Below, one piece after another: positions 1-5,663 of a DNA stretch of 10,760 nucleotides. Both the position numbers and the translations under genes were made by a program. The first letter of the stretch is position 1. Every line of letters starts with the position of its first letter. The notes beneath the pieces were generated by a model. It ran no database searches and was not told the origin of the DNA. It saw only the letters and a list, made by a program, of their open reading frames with translations. Origin of the DNA: UBA5177 sp002413265 (lineage in GTDB: Bacteria; Chloroflexota; UBA5177); assembly GCA_036752825.1 (NCBI GenBank), contig DAIORV010000077.1, positions 1-10,760 on the forward strand, in the 5' to 3' direction.

Positions 1-1
1 G

Positions 2-274
2 GCTTACTGTGACGGCGGCTACACCACCAACCTGCCCCTGGAGGACGTGACCGACGGCAAGGCCTGGGTCGCTTACAACTTTGGTCGCGAACCCCTGGAA
101 CCGCAACATGGTGGCCCGGCGCGGCTGCTGGTCCCGCACCTGTACTTCTGGAAGAGTGCCAAATGGGTGCGCGGCCTGACCCTGCGTGACGACGACGAGC
201 CGGGGTTCTGGGAGGCGGCCGGCTATCACAATCGAGGTGACCCGTGGCAGGAACAGCGGTACTGGGGCGACTGA
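2..274 (+). CDS. Sulfite-oxidase-like molybdopterin oxidoreductase, C-terminal fragment (5' end outside window)
   Basis: The reading frame is open from base 2 and gives the last 90 residues of a protein whose start lies upstream. The sequence (GGYTTNLPLEDV, then GGPARLLVPHLYFWKSAKWV, then DEPGFWE and GDPWQEQRYWGD at the end) matches the C-terminal part of the oxidoreductase molybdopterin-binding domain of the sulfite oxidase/YedY (MsrP) superfamily. These enzymes carry a molybdopterin cofactor bound through a conserved Cys. That Cys lies upstream, so the catalytic site cannot be checked here. The true substrate is unknown; sulfite or an oxidised sulfur compound would be a guess. The next gene, a flavin reductase, overlaps its end by 31 bp, so the two are probably co-translated and the reductase is a likely electron partner. 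Confidence 0.85.
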   Translation, partial: AYCDGGYTTNLPLEDVTDGKAWVAYNFGREPLEPQHGGPARLLVPHLYFWKSAKWVRGLTLRDDDEPGFWEAAGYHNRGDPWQEQRYWGD

Positions 275-993
275 CCTGGCAGGTTGGCCGGGTGATCGAT
301 ACTTCGCCAGAAACGCCAAGGGTGAAGAGCCTGAGCATCGATCTCGCTGAGTGGCGCGGTCATCGAGCCGGCCAGCACGTCGACATTCGGCTCACGGCGG
401 AGGACGGCTACCAGGCGGTGCGGAGCTACTCCATCGCTTCGCCACCCGAGGAGCCAGCGGTCACGGTGACGATCGAGAAGCTGGACGATGGCGAGGTATC
501 TCCCTATCTGGTGGACGAGGTGCGTTCGGGTGATGAGCTCGAGGTGCGTGGGCCCATCGGCGGCTACTTCGTGTGGGATACGAGCGAAGGAGGGCCACTG
601 TTTCTGGTGGCCGGCGGGTCAGGGATTGTGCCGCTGATGGCCATGATCCGGCATCGGGTGGCCGCAGACGGCGAGGTGCCGATCACGCTTCTCTACTCGG
701 TTCGATCGCCTGAGGACGTTATTTACAGAGCGGAGCTAGAGCGGCTGAGCTCGGTCCACGGGATCACGGTGATCTTCACGTTTACGCGCTCGCAGCCACC
801 GGGATGGACGGGCTACAGGCGACGAATCGATCGGGCATTACTTGGGGAGGTCGCGCCTGCGCTGAGTACGCAGCCGCTCAGCTATGTGTGCGGACCGACG
901 AGTCTGGTGGAAGAGGTTGCAACTGGACTGATGACTCTGGGGTACGAACCGGCGCGGATTAGAACAGAGCGTTTCGGGCCAACCGGGAGGTAG
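244..993 (+). CDS. FAD/NAD(P)-binding oxidoreductase (ferredoxin-NADP reductase fold)
   Basis: This is a 249-aa flavoprotein reductase of the ferredoxin-NADP+ reductase superfamily. The FAD-binding beta-barrel comes first, with the RSYS flavin motif at residues 60-63 and a GPIGGYF stretch near 103-109. The NAD(P)-binding domain follows, with GGSGIVP at 124-130 and CGPT at 216-219, and the protein ends with an ERF-type tail. The only Cys is in CGPT, so there is no plant-type 2Fe-2S domain. Electrons must pass directly from FAD to a partner protein. The GTG start at 244 has GAGGTGA just upstream (234-240) and overlaps the molybdoenzyme gene. This arrangement suggests that the protein carries reducing equivalents from NAD(P)H to the molybdoenzyme; that role is inferred. 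Confidence 0.88.
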   Translation: MAGTAVLGRLTWQVGRVIDTSPETPRVKSLSIDLAEWRGHRAGQHVDIRLTAEDGYQAVRSYSIASPPEEPAVTVTIEKLDDGEVSPYLVDEVRSGDELEVRGPIGGYFVWDTSEGGPLFLVAGGSGIVPLMAMIRHRVAADGEVPITLLYSVRSPEDVIYRAELERLSSVHGITVIFTFTRSQPPGWTGYRRRIDRALLGEVAPALSTQPLSYVCGPTSLVEEVATGLMTLGYEPARIRTERFGPTGR

Positions 994-995
994 CG

Positions 996-1265
996 ATGGG
1001 TAGTGAAGAGCGGCGACTAGACGGCAATGCGGCCGCGGGGCTGCTGGGCGAGATCTTTCCCTTTGAGATGACGATGGTCAAGACGATGTGCTCGGAATGC
1101 GGCGAGATGGAACCGGCAGGCGCGCAGGTGGTCTACGTGGATGCCCCAGGGATGGTGATGCGGTGCCTGCATTGCGAGAACGTGCTGATCAAGATCGTGC
1201 ATGGAGGTGGACGATACTGGCTGGATATGCGGGGAGTGGCGTGTCTCGAGATTAGGGAAGCATGA
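996..1265 (+). CDS. DUF6510 family zinc-ribbon-like protein
   Basis: This is an 89-aa protein recognised as DUF6510-like by its N-terminal LDGNAAAGLLGEIF motif (8-21) and its C-terminal WLDMRGVACLEI motif (75-86). Two CxxC pairs, CSEC (32-35) and CLHC (57-60), form a likely zinc ribbon or rubredoxin-like metal site. No enzymatic function is known. The start lies 2 bp after the reductase stop, and a GGGAGG ribosome site sits inside the end of that gene, so the three genes form one tight operon. A small metal-binding protein next to a molybdoenzyme and its reductase could be an assembly factor, a redox mediator or a regulator. The sequence does not decide among these. Confidence 0.82.
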   Translation: MGSEERRLDGNAAAGLLGEIFPFEMTMVKTMCSECGEMEPAGAQVVYVDAPGMVMRCLHCENVLIKIVHGGGRYWLDMRGVACLEIREA

Positions 1266-1339
1266 GGTGAGTGCTGTGGAGAAGCCGGTCGGTAGCGTCT
1301 AATCCGCTCCACCGACTACCTTCCAGATTCGATGTTTAC

Positions 1340-2551
1340 CTAGCTGACAGCCTGCAGCGGCGCAACATCACGATCGGCCAGCGAGCTACTGACAGGCTGT
1401 CGGGCGTTAACGAGCGTTGTCCACGCATCGAAATGCTCGTCGTCGTTGATCATCAGCGTGGCCCGTACCTGCTCGTTTTTCACATAGATCACGGTAAATC
1501 GTTCTTCAGACGGGTCGCCGCGAACGATCACATCGTCCCATCCAGACGGATAGCCCACCATGTTCACAGAGAGGTCGAATAGATCGCTAAAGAAGTACGC
1601 GATGTGCTCGAACCTGCTCGGGTTTCCCGCCAAGGTCTGGCCCAGAGTCCGCCCCTGGTTGAGCGCGTTGTCCCAGTGCTCCAGGTGCAGGCGCCCGCCG
1701 ACCTCATCAGGGAAGTTTGCTATGTCGCCGATCGCGTAGATGTGTGGATCCGACGACCGGAAGAACTCGTCGACCACAACACCTCGCTCTATCTGAAGGC
1801 CGGCTTGCTGCGCCAGGTCGGTGTTCAACACGGCGCCGACTCCCGCCACAATGAGATCGGCGGGAAGTATCTCGCCACCCTCCAGTACCACGCGCTCGGC
1901 GTGACCGTCTCCCTCAATGGTTTGCACTCCTACTCCGAAGCGGAAACTAACCTCGCGCTCACTGTAGTACCGCTGGACAAAGTCAGACACGACTGGCGGC
2001 ACGATTGCCGGCCACATCCGAGGCGCCATCTCGACCACCGTACAGGCGATCCCGCGTTGGGTAAGGGTGGATGCGACCTCCATCCCGACAAAGCCTGCAC
2101 CGATGACGACGGCCCTGCCGGCCGCGCCGTAAGCGCGCTGAAGCTCCTGAGAGCTTCGTAGGCTGCGCAGATAGAAGATCCCGGGGAGATCGGCGCCAGG
2201 TACCTGTAGGGTCCGAGGGCGTGCGCCCGTCGCCAGCACGAGCGTCCCGTACCCCACGCGCTCGCCTCCACTCAGTACGACCTGGCCCGCAACGCGGTCG
2301 ATGGCGGCCACGGTTGTTTGCACGCGCAGGGAGATTCTGTTCTTCTCGTAGAAGGTTTTCGAATGAACGTACACCTTCTCAAGCGTCTCGTCGCCACGCA
2401 AGTACTCTTTCGACAGTGGAGGACGGTGTACGGGACGATCAACGTCCGCTGACAGGATCGTGACAGGTTCGGTGCCGCCTTTAGTGCGGTAGGTCTCGGC
2501 CGCTGTGGCCGCTGCCAGACCGCCGCCGACGATAACGATTCCAGGTTCCAC
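1340..2551 (-). CDS. FAD-dependent NAD(P)H oxidoreductase (AIF / ferredoxin reductase-like)
   Basis: This is a 403-aa pyridine-nucleotide-disulfide-oxidoreductase-fold flavoprotein. It has an N-terminal FAD dinucleotide site (VGGGLAAATAAE, 8-19), an RPPLSKEYL motif (43-51), an NAD(P) site (VIGAGFVGMEVA, 149-160), GVGAVLNTDLA (237-247), and the second FAD contact IYAIGDIA (271-278). EHWDNALNQG (291-300) is typical of the ferredoxin/rubredoxin/putidaredoxin reductase and AIF group. No CxxC redox pair is present, so it is not a thioredoxin-reductase-type enzyme. The start is GTG, with a strong AGGAGG site 4 nt upstream. The gene follows folE after 9 bp, with the ribosome site overlapping the folE stop, so the two are co-transcribed. 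The electron acceptor is unknown; no ferredoxin gene lies beside it. Confidence 0.9.
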   Translation of the reverse strand: MEPGIVIVGGGLAAATAAETYRTKGGTEPVTILSADVDRPVHRPPLSKEYLRGDETLEKVYVHSKTFYEKNRISLRVQTTVAAIDRVAGQVVLSGGERVGYGTLVLATGARPRTLQVPGADLPGIFYLRSLRSSQELQRAYGAAGRAVVIGAGFVGMEVASTLTQRGIACTVVEMAPRMWPAIVPPVVSDFVQRYYSEREVSFRFGVGVQTIEGDGHAERVVLEGGEILPADLIVAGVGAVLNTDLAQQAGLQIERGVVVDEFFRSSDPHIYAIGDIANFPDEVGGRLHLEHWDNALNQGRTLGQTLAGNPSRFEHIAYFFSDLFDLSVNMVGYPSGWDDVIVRGDPSEERFTVIYVKNEQVRATLMINDDEHFDAWTTLVNARQPVSSSLADRDVAPLQAVS

Positions 2552-2560
2552 AATCGCCTC

Positions 2561-3166
2561 CTAAGGGCCGGCAACTAAGGACAGAAACTCACTGCGGGTC
2601 CGGTGATCGCTCTTGAAGATGCCGCGCATGGCCGATGTTGTGGTGCGGGAGCTCTGCTTCTCGACACCGCGCATCATCATGCAGAGGTGGGAGGCCTCGA
2701 CGATCACGCCGACTCCCTTCGGCTCGAGGACGTCCTGCAGAGCATCCGCGACCTGGGTCGTGAGCCGCTCCTGCACCTGGAGGCGGTGGCTGAAGAGGTC
2801 CACGATGCGAGGTAGCTTGCTGAGCCCGACAATGCGGCCGTCGGGAACATAGGCGATGTGGCAGGCACCGAAGAAGGGGAGCATGTGATGCTCGCACAGG
2901 GAGTAGAACTCGATGTCGTGGATCATGACCATCTCGTCGTACTCATCCTCGAATATGGCATCGCCCACGACATCGAGGACGTCGCGGTCGTATCCTGCAG
3001 TCAGGAACGAGAGCGATTCCCAGACACGATGAGGAGTGCGGACCAGTCCCTGGCGCCGTGGGTCTTCTCCCAGTTCTTCTAGTAGTCGCCGCACAAGAGT
3101 TTCTCCCTGTTGCGGCAGTACAGTCGGAGCGGCGCAGGTGTCAGCGTGCATCTCGGTTGCGGCCAT
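2561..3166 (-). CDS. folE: GTP cyclohydrolase I
   Basis: This is a 201-aa GTP cyclohydrolase I, which converts GTP to 7,8-dihydroneopterin triphosphate, the first step of folate and biopterin synthesis. It is a cytoplasmic, normally multimeric zinc enzyme. The zinc ligands are visible: C91 and H94 in SLCEHHMLPFFG, and C162 in SHLCMMMRGV. The 71-residue spacing between the two Cys is the same as between C110 and C181 of the E. coli enzyme. GRIVGLSKLPRIVDLFSHR (110-128) is another family signature, and the length is normal. The ATG start has AGAGGA about 9 nt upstream. It is the first gene of a two-gene operon with a flavoprotein reductase and is divergent from a Cys-rich regulator, which suggests control by redox or metal state rather than plain housekeeping folate supply. 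Confidence 0.96.
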   Translation of the reverse strand: MAATEMHADTCAAPTVLPQQGETLVRRLLEELGEDPRRQGLVRTPHRVWESLSFLTAGYDRDVLDVVGDAIFEDEYDEMVMIHDIEFYSLCEHHMLPFFGACHIAYVPDGRIVGLSKLPRIVDLFSHRLQVQERLTTQVADALQDVLEPKGVGVIVEASHLCMMMRGVEKQSSRTTTSAMRGIFKSDHRTRSEFLSLVAGP

Positions 3167-3182
3167 AGACCCGTCCTCTAAA

Positions 3183-3198
3183 ATTAGGATATGCTAAT
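3183..3198. promoter_or_regulatory. Putative operator: 16-bp palindrome ATTAG-N6-CTAAT
   Basis: ATTAGGATATGCTAAT is palindromic except for one central G/G pair, and it lies between the divergent folE and regulator genes. It is the only AT-rich stretch in this region. It directly follows a folE -10 candidate, so it would cover the folE transcription start. The geometry of 5-bp arms around a 6-bp spacer resembles the CAAC-N6-GTTG sites reported for cyanobacterial SufR, but the arm sequence differs. Binding by the adjacent regulator is inferred. Confidence 0.5.
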
Positions 3199-3226
3199 CA
3201 TAGAAGCACCGGTCTGCAGGATGCAA
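3197..3226 (-). promoter_or_regulatory. Candidate sigma70-type promoter for folE operon
   Basis: On the minus strand there is a TTGCAT -35-like box (3221-3226), an 18-bp spacer, and a TATGAT -10 box (3197-3202; 5 of 6 match to TATAAT). The predicted start of transcription falls about 7 bp further on, inside the ATTAG-N6-CTAAT palindrome and roughly 25 nt before the folE ATG. The -35 box is weak, matching only the TTG. Confidence 0.4.
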
Positions 3227-3256
3227 GCCTAGAATGAGATACCAGGAGTGGTGGCG

Positions 3257-3961
3257 ATGGCGGACACCGACCGAGAAATTTCGACTGTCGCTGTCCTGAA
3301 GGAGCCGGTGCGGCGGACACTATATCGCTATATCGTGGAGCGCGGAGAGGAAGTCACACGCGACCAGGCAGCGGAGGCAGTCGGGATCAGCCGCGCTCTC
3401 GCGGTGTTTCACCTGGATCGGCTGGCCGAGGAGGGGTTGCTCGACGTTTCGTTTCGCCGCCTCGGTAGCAGGCGAGGACCGGGATCCGGCAGGCCATCGA
3501 AACTGTATCGTCGGTCTTCTCGGCAGGTAACAATCAACCTCCCCCCGCGGAGCTATGAGCTGGCGGCGCAGCTGATGGTTGCTGCGATCGAGGACGCGAA
3601 ATCGCCTGAAACTGTCTCAGTGCTCGCGGACATAGCTCGAAAGTTTGGCGAGAATCTGGGACGAGAGGCGCGCGAGCACGCGGGATCGGAACACGATACC
3701 GCCGCGTTGCTAAGTGCGGCCCAGGAGGTGCTGTCGGACTATGGCTTCGAGCCGTGCACTGAAGCGGACGGACGGATCAGGTTGCGCAATTGCCCGTTCC
3801 ACGCGCTCGCGGAGCGCCACCGAGAATTGGTGTGCGGCATGAATGTCGAGCTGATGAGAGGTCTGGTGGACGGGCTCCCGGTCGGCGGTATCGAAGCTGT
3901 GCTAGACCCGCAGCCGGGGATGTGCTGCGTCTCGTTCGGGCCGATCACGCTCCCAAGCTGA
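3257..3961 (+). CDS. ArsR-like winged-helix regulator with Cys-rich C-terminal domain (SufR-like)
   Basis: This is a 234-aa transcription factor. Residues about 12-66 form a winged helix, with the recognition helix in GISRALAVFHLDRLAEEGLL (43-62). A basic wing, GSGRPSKLYRRS, follows at 76-87. A mostly helical middle leads to a C-terminal domain with C167, C179 (in NCPFH), C193 (in LVCGMN) and C223/C224 (in GMCCVSFG). The spacing C-x11-C-x13-C resembles the Cys pattern of SufR-type Fe-S regulators, so a cluster or metal ligand is likely. I chose the ATG at 3257 because AGGAG (3244-3248) lies 8 nt before it; GTG codons at 3248 and 3251 are too close to that site. It is divergent from folE-flavoprotein across a palindrome, so it probably controls that operon and itself. 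The signal sensed (Fe-S status, oxygen, NO) is unknown. Confidence 0.85.
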   Translation: MADTDREISTVAVLKEPVRRTLYRYIVERGEEVTRDQAAEAVGISRALAVFHLDRLAEEGLLDVSFRRLGSRRGPGSGRPSKLYRRSSRQVTINLPPRSYELAAQLMVAAIEDAKSPETVSVLADIARKFGENLGREAREHAGSEHDTAALLSAAQEVLSDYGFEPCTEADGRIRLRNCPFHALAERHRELVCGMNVELMRGLVDGLPVGGIEAVLDPQPGMCCVSFGPITLPS

Positions 3962-3976
3962 GAATCCGCACCTGAC

Positions 3977-3993
3977 GCGACTTGCACAGTCGC
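3977..3993 (+). terminator. Small hairpin after the regulator gene
   Basis: GCGACT-tgcac-AGTCGC is a perfect 6-bp stem with a 5-nt loop, 15 bp after the regulator stop codon and between convergent genes. No T-run follows, so it is not a classical intrinsic terminator. It could stabilise a 3' end or assist termination. Confidence 0.3.
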
Positions 3994-4066
3994 ATGACGG
4001 TTCGGGTCGTGGGAAGGCGCGGTCTCCGCTCAGCTTCGACGTTTCTTCCGGCCGTTGAACAAGCTG

Positions 4067-4375
4067 TCACCACGTCTTCCAGAAACGGCCAGTGGGACGC
4101 TCGGCAACGAGGACTACGATGAGGACAATGGCGCCGAGGACTCCCGCGGCGGTCAACTGGTCGCTAATGAACTGGCGCAGGACGTAGGTCAGGAGAACAG
4201 CCAGCGCCACGCCGACCATGAGGCCTGGGCCGAGGAGAAGTGCCGTCACGGCGGCGAGCAGGAGAAGGATGACGATGCCTTCAGTGCTCGTGTAGCCGTA
4301 GCGGCCGACGACTTGTAGGGCCAGGATGGTGATCGCAGCAGCACTGAAGGCCTGGATGAGGACGAGCTTTTTCAC
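4067..4375 (-). CDS. Small integral membrane protein, function unknown
   Basis: From the GTG at 4375 the protein is 102 aa. It starts VKKLVLIQAFSAAAITI and has about four hydrophobic segments: one near the start (KLVLIQAF to LALQVV), two adjacent ones in the middle (GIVILLLLAAVTALLL and GLMVGVALAVLLTYVL), and one near the end (VLGAIVLIVVLVAE). It ends with a short basic/aromatic tail, RPTGRFWKTW. GGAG lies 9 nt before this GTG. The frame stays open upstream to a TTG at 4435, but that would add a non-hydrophobic stretch with no well-placed ribosome site. I recognise no family. It sits on the same strand as, and 160 bp downstream of, the hemerythrin gene, so shared transcription is possible but not compelling. 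Confidence 0.6.
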   Translation of the reverse strand: MKKLVLIQAFSAAAITILALQVVGRYGYTSTEGIVILLLLAAVTALLLGPGLMVGVALAVLLTYVLRQFISDQLTAAGVLGAIVLIVVLVAERPTGRFWKTW

Positions 4376-4537
4376 GAGAGACCGCTCCGAGCGCACAACG
4401 GCTGACGCCAAGGGAAGGCCATAAAGACCATCCAACTCACCCCAGCGCGTGCTCTGCCCTTCCTCACATCCGATTCTATATGTGCCGGTGACGACCAGCG
4501 CCGTTACACGCGTCAGCAGAACCGCACGGTTGTGCCG

Positions 4538-5095
4538 TCAGAAAAACGGCCACGTGCCCCAGCTGCGGAGCGTGGGAGATATGGACTTTTCCTCGAAGTC
4601 GAGATGCACCAGCAGGTGCTCGGAGAGCAGGTTGAGGGCATCGACCAGCCTGCTGCGCGCTGACGGTACATCGTCCTTGGTCAAGTCGTACGATGCGACC
4701 TGGACGGCGTCGAGGATGTCCGAGACTTTGCGGTGGTCGGCCTCCAAGCGGTCGACCACCGGCTCCATGGCGGGATCGGAGCGTCGCAGGGCGGGAAAGA
4801 GATGGGCGTCCTCGCCGCCGTGATGGGCGTGGACGAGACGGCAATAGTAGATGCAGTTGACCTTGAGCTGCCAGAGCGGGCTCTTGGATTGGAGCTGGGA
4901 GATCTCGGCAAGGATGATTTCCGGGTCCTTGCCGCCGGCAACTTCGACTGCGAGCCTGCTTAGGATGTCGAGATCGTGGCGGAGAATGCTGTGGATCCAT
5001 AAGAGCTCCTGGACAAGGTGCTCTCCAGGATATGAGGATTGGATTGTATCTTCTTGCATGCAATGTTGAACCTTGTTGTTGGACACGTGGAGCAC
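4538..5095 (-). CDS. Hemerythrin (HHE) domain protein
   Basis: This protein of up to 185 aa has a four-helix hemerythrin-like fold that binds a di-iron centre. Candidate ligands appear in order: H35/H40 in WIHSILRHDL, H89 and H91-x3-E95 in HAHHGGEDAHLFP, H121 in EADHRKV, then H160 and H164-x3-E168 in SEHLLVHLDFEEKSISP. The two HxxxE motifs are the diagnostic pair. Such proteins bind O2 or NO, or act in iron or Fe-S repair; the sequence does not say which. The start is uncertain: GTG at 5095 gives the full length given here, but the ATG at 5059 (residue 13) is equally plausible because neither has a good ribosome site. A 13-bp palindrome lies 47 bp upstream of the GTG. Confidence 0.88.
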   Translation of the reverse strand: MLHVSNNKVQHCMQEDTIQSSYPGEHLVQELLWIHSILRHDLDILSRLAVEVAGGKDPEIILAEISQLQSKSPLWQLKVNCIYYCRLVHAHHGGEDAHLFPALRRSDPAMEPVVDRLEADHRKVSDILDAVQVASYDLTKDDVPSARSRLVDALNLLSEHLLVHLDFEEKSISPTLRSWGTWPFF

Positions 5096-5141
5096 AGCCG
5101 GCTCTAGACATAACGGCCCAGGATATCGTGAAACGGTGAGA

Positions 5142-5154
5142 AACGTGGCACGTT
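5142..5154. repeat. 13-bp palindrome AACGTG-G-CACGTT upstream of the hemerythrin gene
   Basis: There are two perfect 6-bp arms around a single central G, in the 62-bp gap between the hemerythrin start and the stop of the gene upstream. The position suits an operator, but it could also be part of a 3' hairpin of the upstream gene. No binding protein can be named. Confidence 0.35.
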
Positions 5155-5157
5155 AGA

Positions 5158-5517
5158 TCAGGTGGGCGGCTCTTGCTCCAGTTTGCGATCGAAGACGCCT
5201 TCGAGATAGAGACCCGTGGCCGGGGTGGCGCTGTAGCGGTCGCCCGCCCGGTCGAGTACGCCTACAGCCACGAGCGCGTCGAGGAAAGCGCGCGTGTCCG
5301 CGAGATCCCTGCCTAACCGGAGGGCCACGGCTTCGGCTGGTGACGGCCCACCGAGCAGAGCTAGCACCTCCAGTTCGGAAGTCGTGAGGTAGGGACGCGA
5401 GTCCCAGAAGGCGCGGATGTGGTCCGGGCGCGCCTCGGGGGCTCCCGCTTCGGGTCCGGCTCCGTGCAGGAATCGCTCTAGTTCCAGGAACAGACTAGCC
5501 AGTTCCAGATCGTTCAC
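5158..5517 (-). CDS. Hypothetical 119-aa winged-helix-like protein
   Basis: I do not recognise a named family. The N-terminus (1-20) is an amphipathic Leu/Glu-rich helix, followed by a Gly/Pro/Ala linker (20-31). Residues about 44-105 look like a winged helix: LTTSELEVLALLGG, then AEAVALRLGRDLADTRAFLD, ALVAVGVLDRAGDRYSAT and GLYLEG. This layout resembles the N-terminal dimerisation domain of class I O-methyltransferases, but no SAM-binding domain follows. It may be a small transcription factor or a stand-alone dimerisation module. The start is GTG at 5517, with GAGGA about 9 nt upstream. It lies in the same direction between the ferric-reductase-like gene (146 bp upstream) and the hemerythrin gene (62 bp downstream). 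Confidence 0.6.
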   Translation of the reverse strand: MNDLELASLFLELERFLHGAGPEAGAPEARPDHIRAFWDSRPYLTTSELEVLALLGGPSPAEAVALRLGRDLADTRAFLDALVAVGVLDRAGDRYSATPATGLYLEGVFDRKLEQEPPT

Positions 5518-5609
5518 AGGTCCACGTCCTCACTGCCTGTCCACGCCGTGTCTAGGCGGGCGAGATTTCTCCGCTTTGACACGGCCAGAGAGACCCTATT
5601 TCCTTCATT

Positions 5610-5629
5610 GGCAGGCCTTCAGACCTGCC
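5610..5629 (-). terminator. Hairpin between the ferric-reductase-like gene and the next gene
   Basis: GGCAGG-N8-CCTGCC is a perfect 6-bp stem, about 35 bp past the stop of the minus-strand ferric-reductase-like gene. No T-run follows on the minus strand, so termination would not be of the classical intrinsic kind. It may mark the end of that transcript. Confidence 0.35.
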
Positions 5630-5663
5630 GATCCATTCCGTCATTATCGGTTGCGTGACACCG

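Noticed and set aside
1276..1312. Inverted repeat GTGGAG / CTCCAC between convergent genes
   Set aside because: It has only 6 bp with a 25-nt loop and no T-run, so it is not distinguishable from chance.
1604..2161. Open plus-strand frame of 185 codons
   Set aside because: It lies opposite the well-supported flavoprotein gene, has no recognisable motifs, and is a GC-driven shadow.
4050..4090. Inverted repeat GGCCGTT / AACGGCC around the stop of the small membrane protein gene
   Set aside because: The 27-nt loop and the absence of a T-run make it a weak hairpin; half of it is coding sequence.
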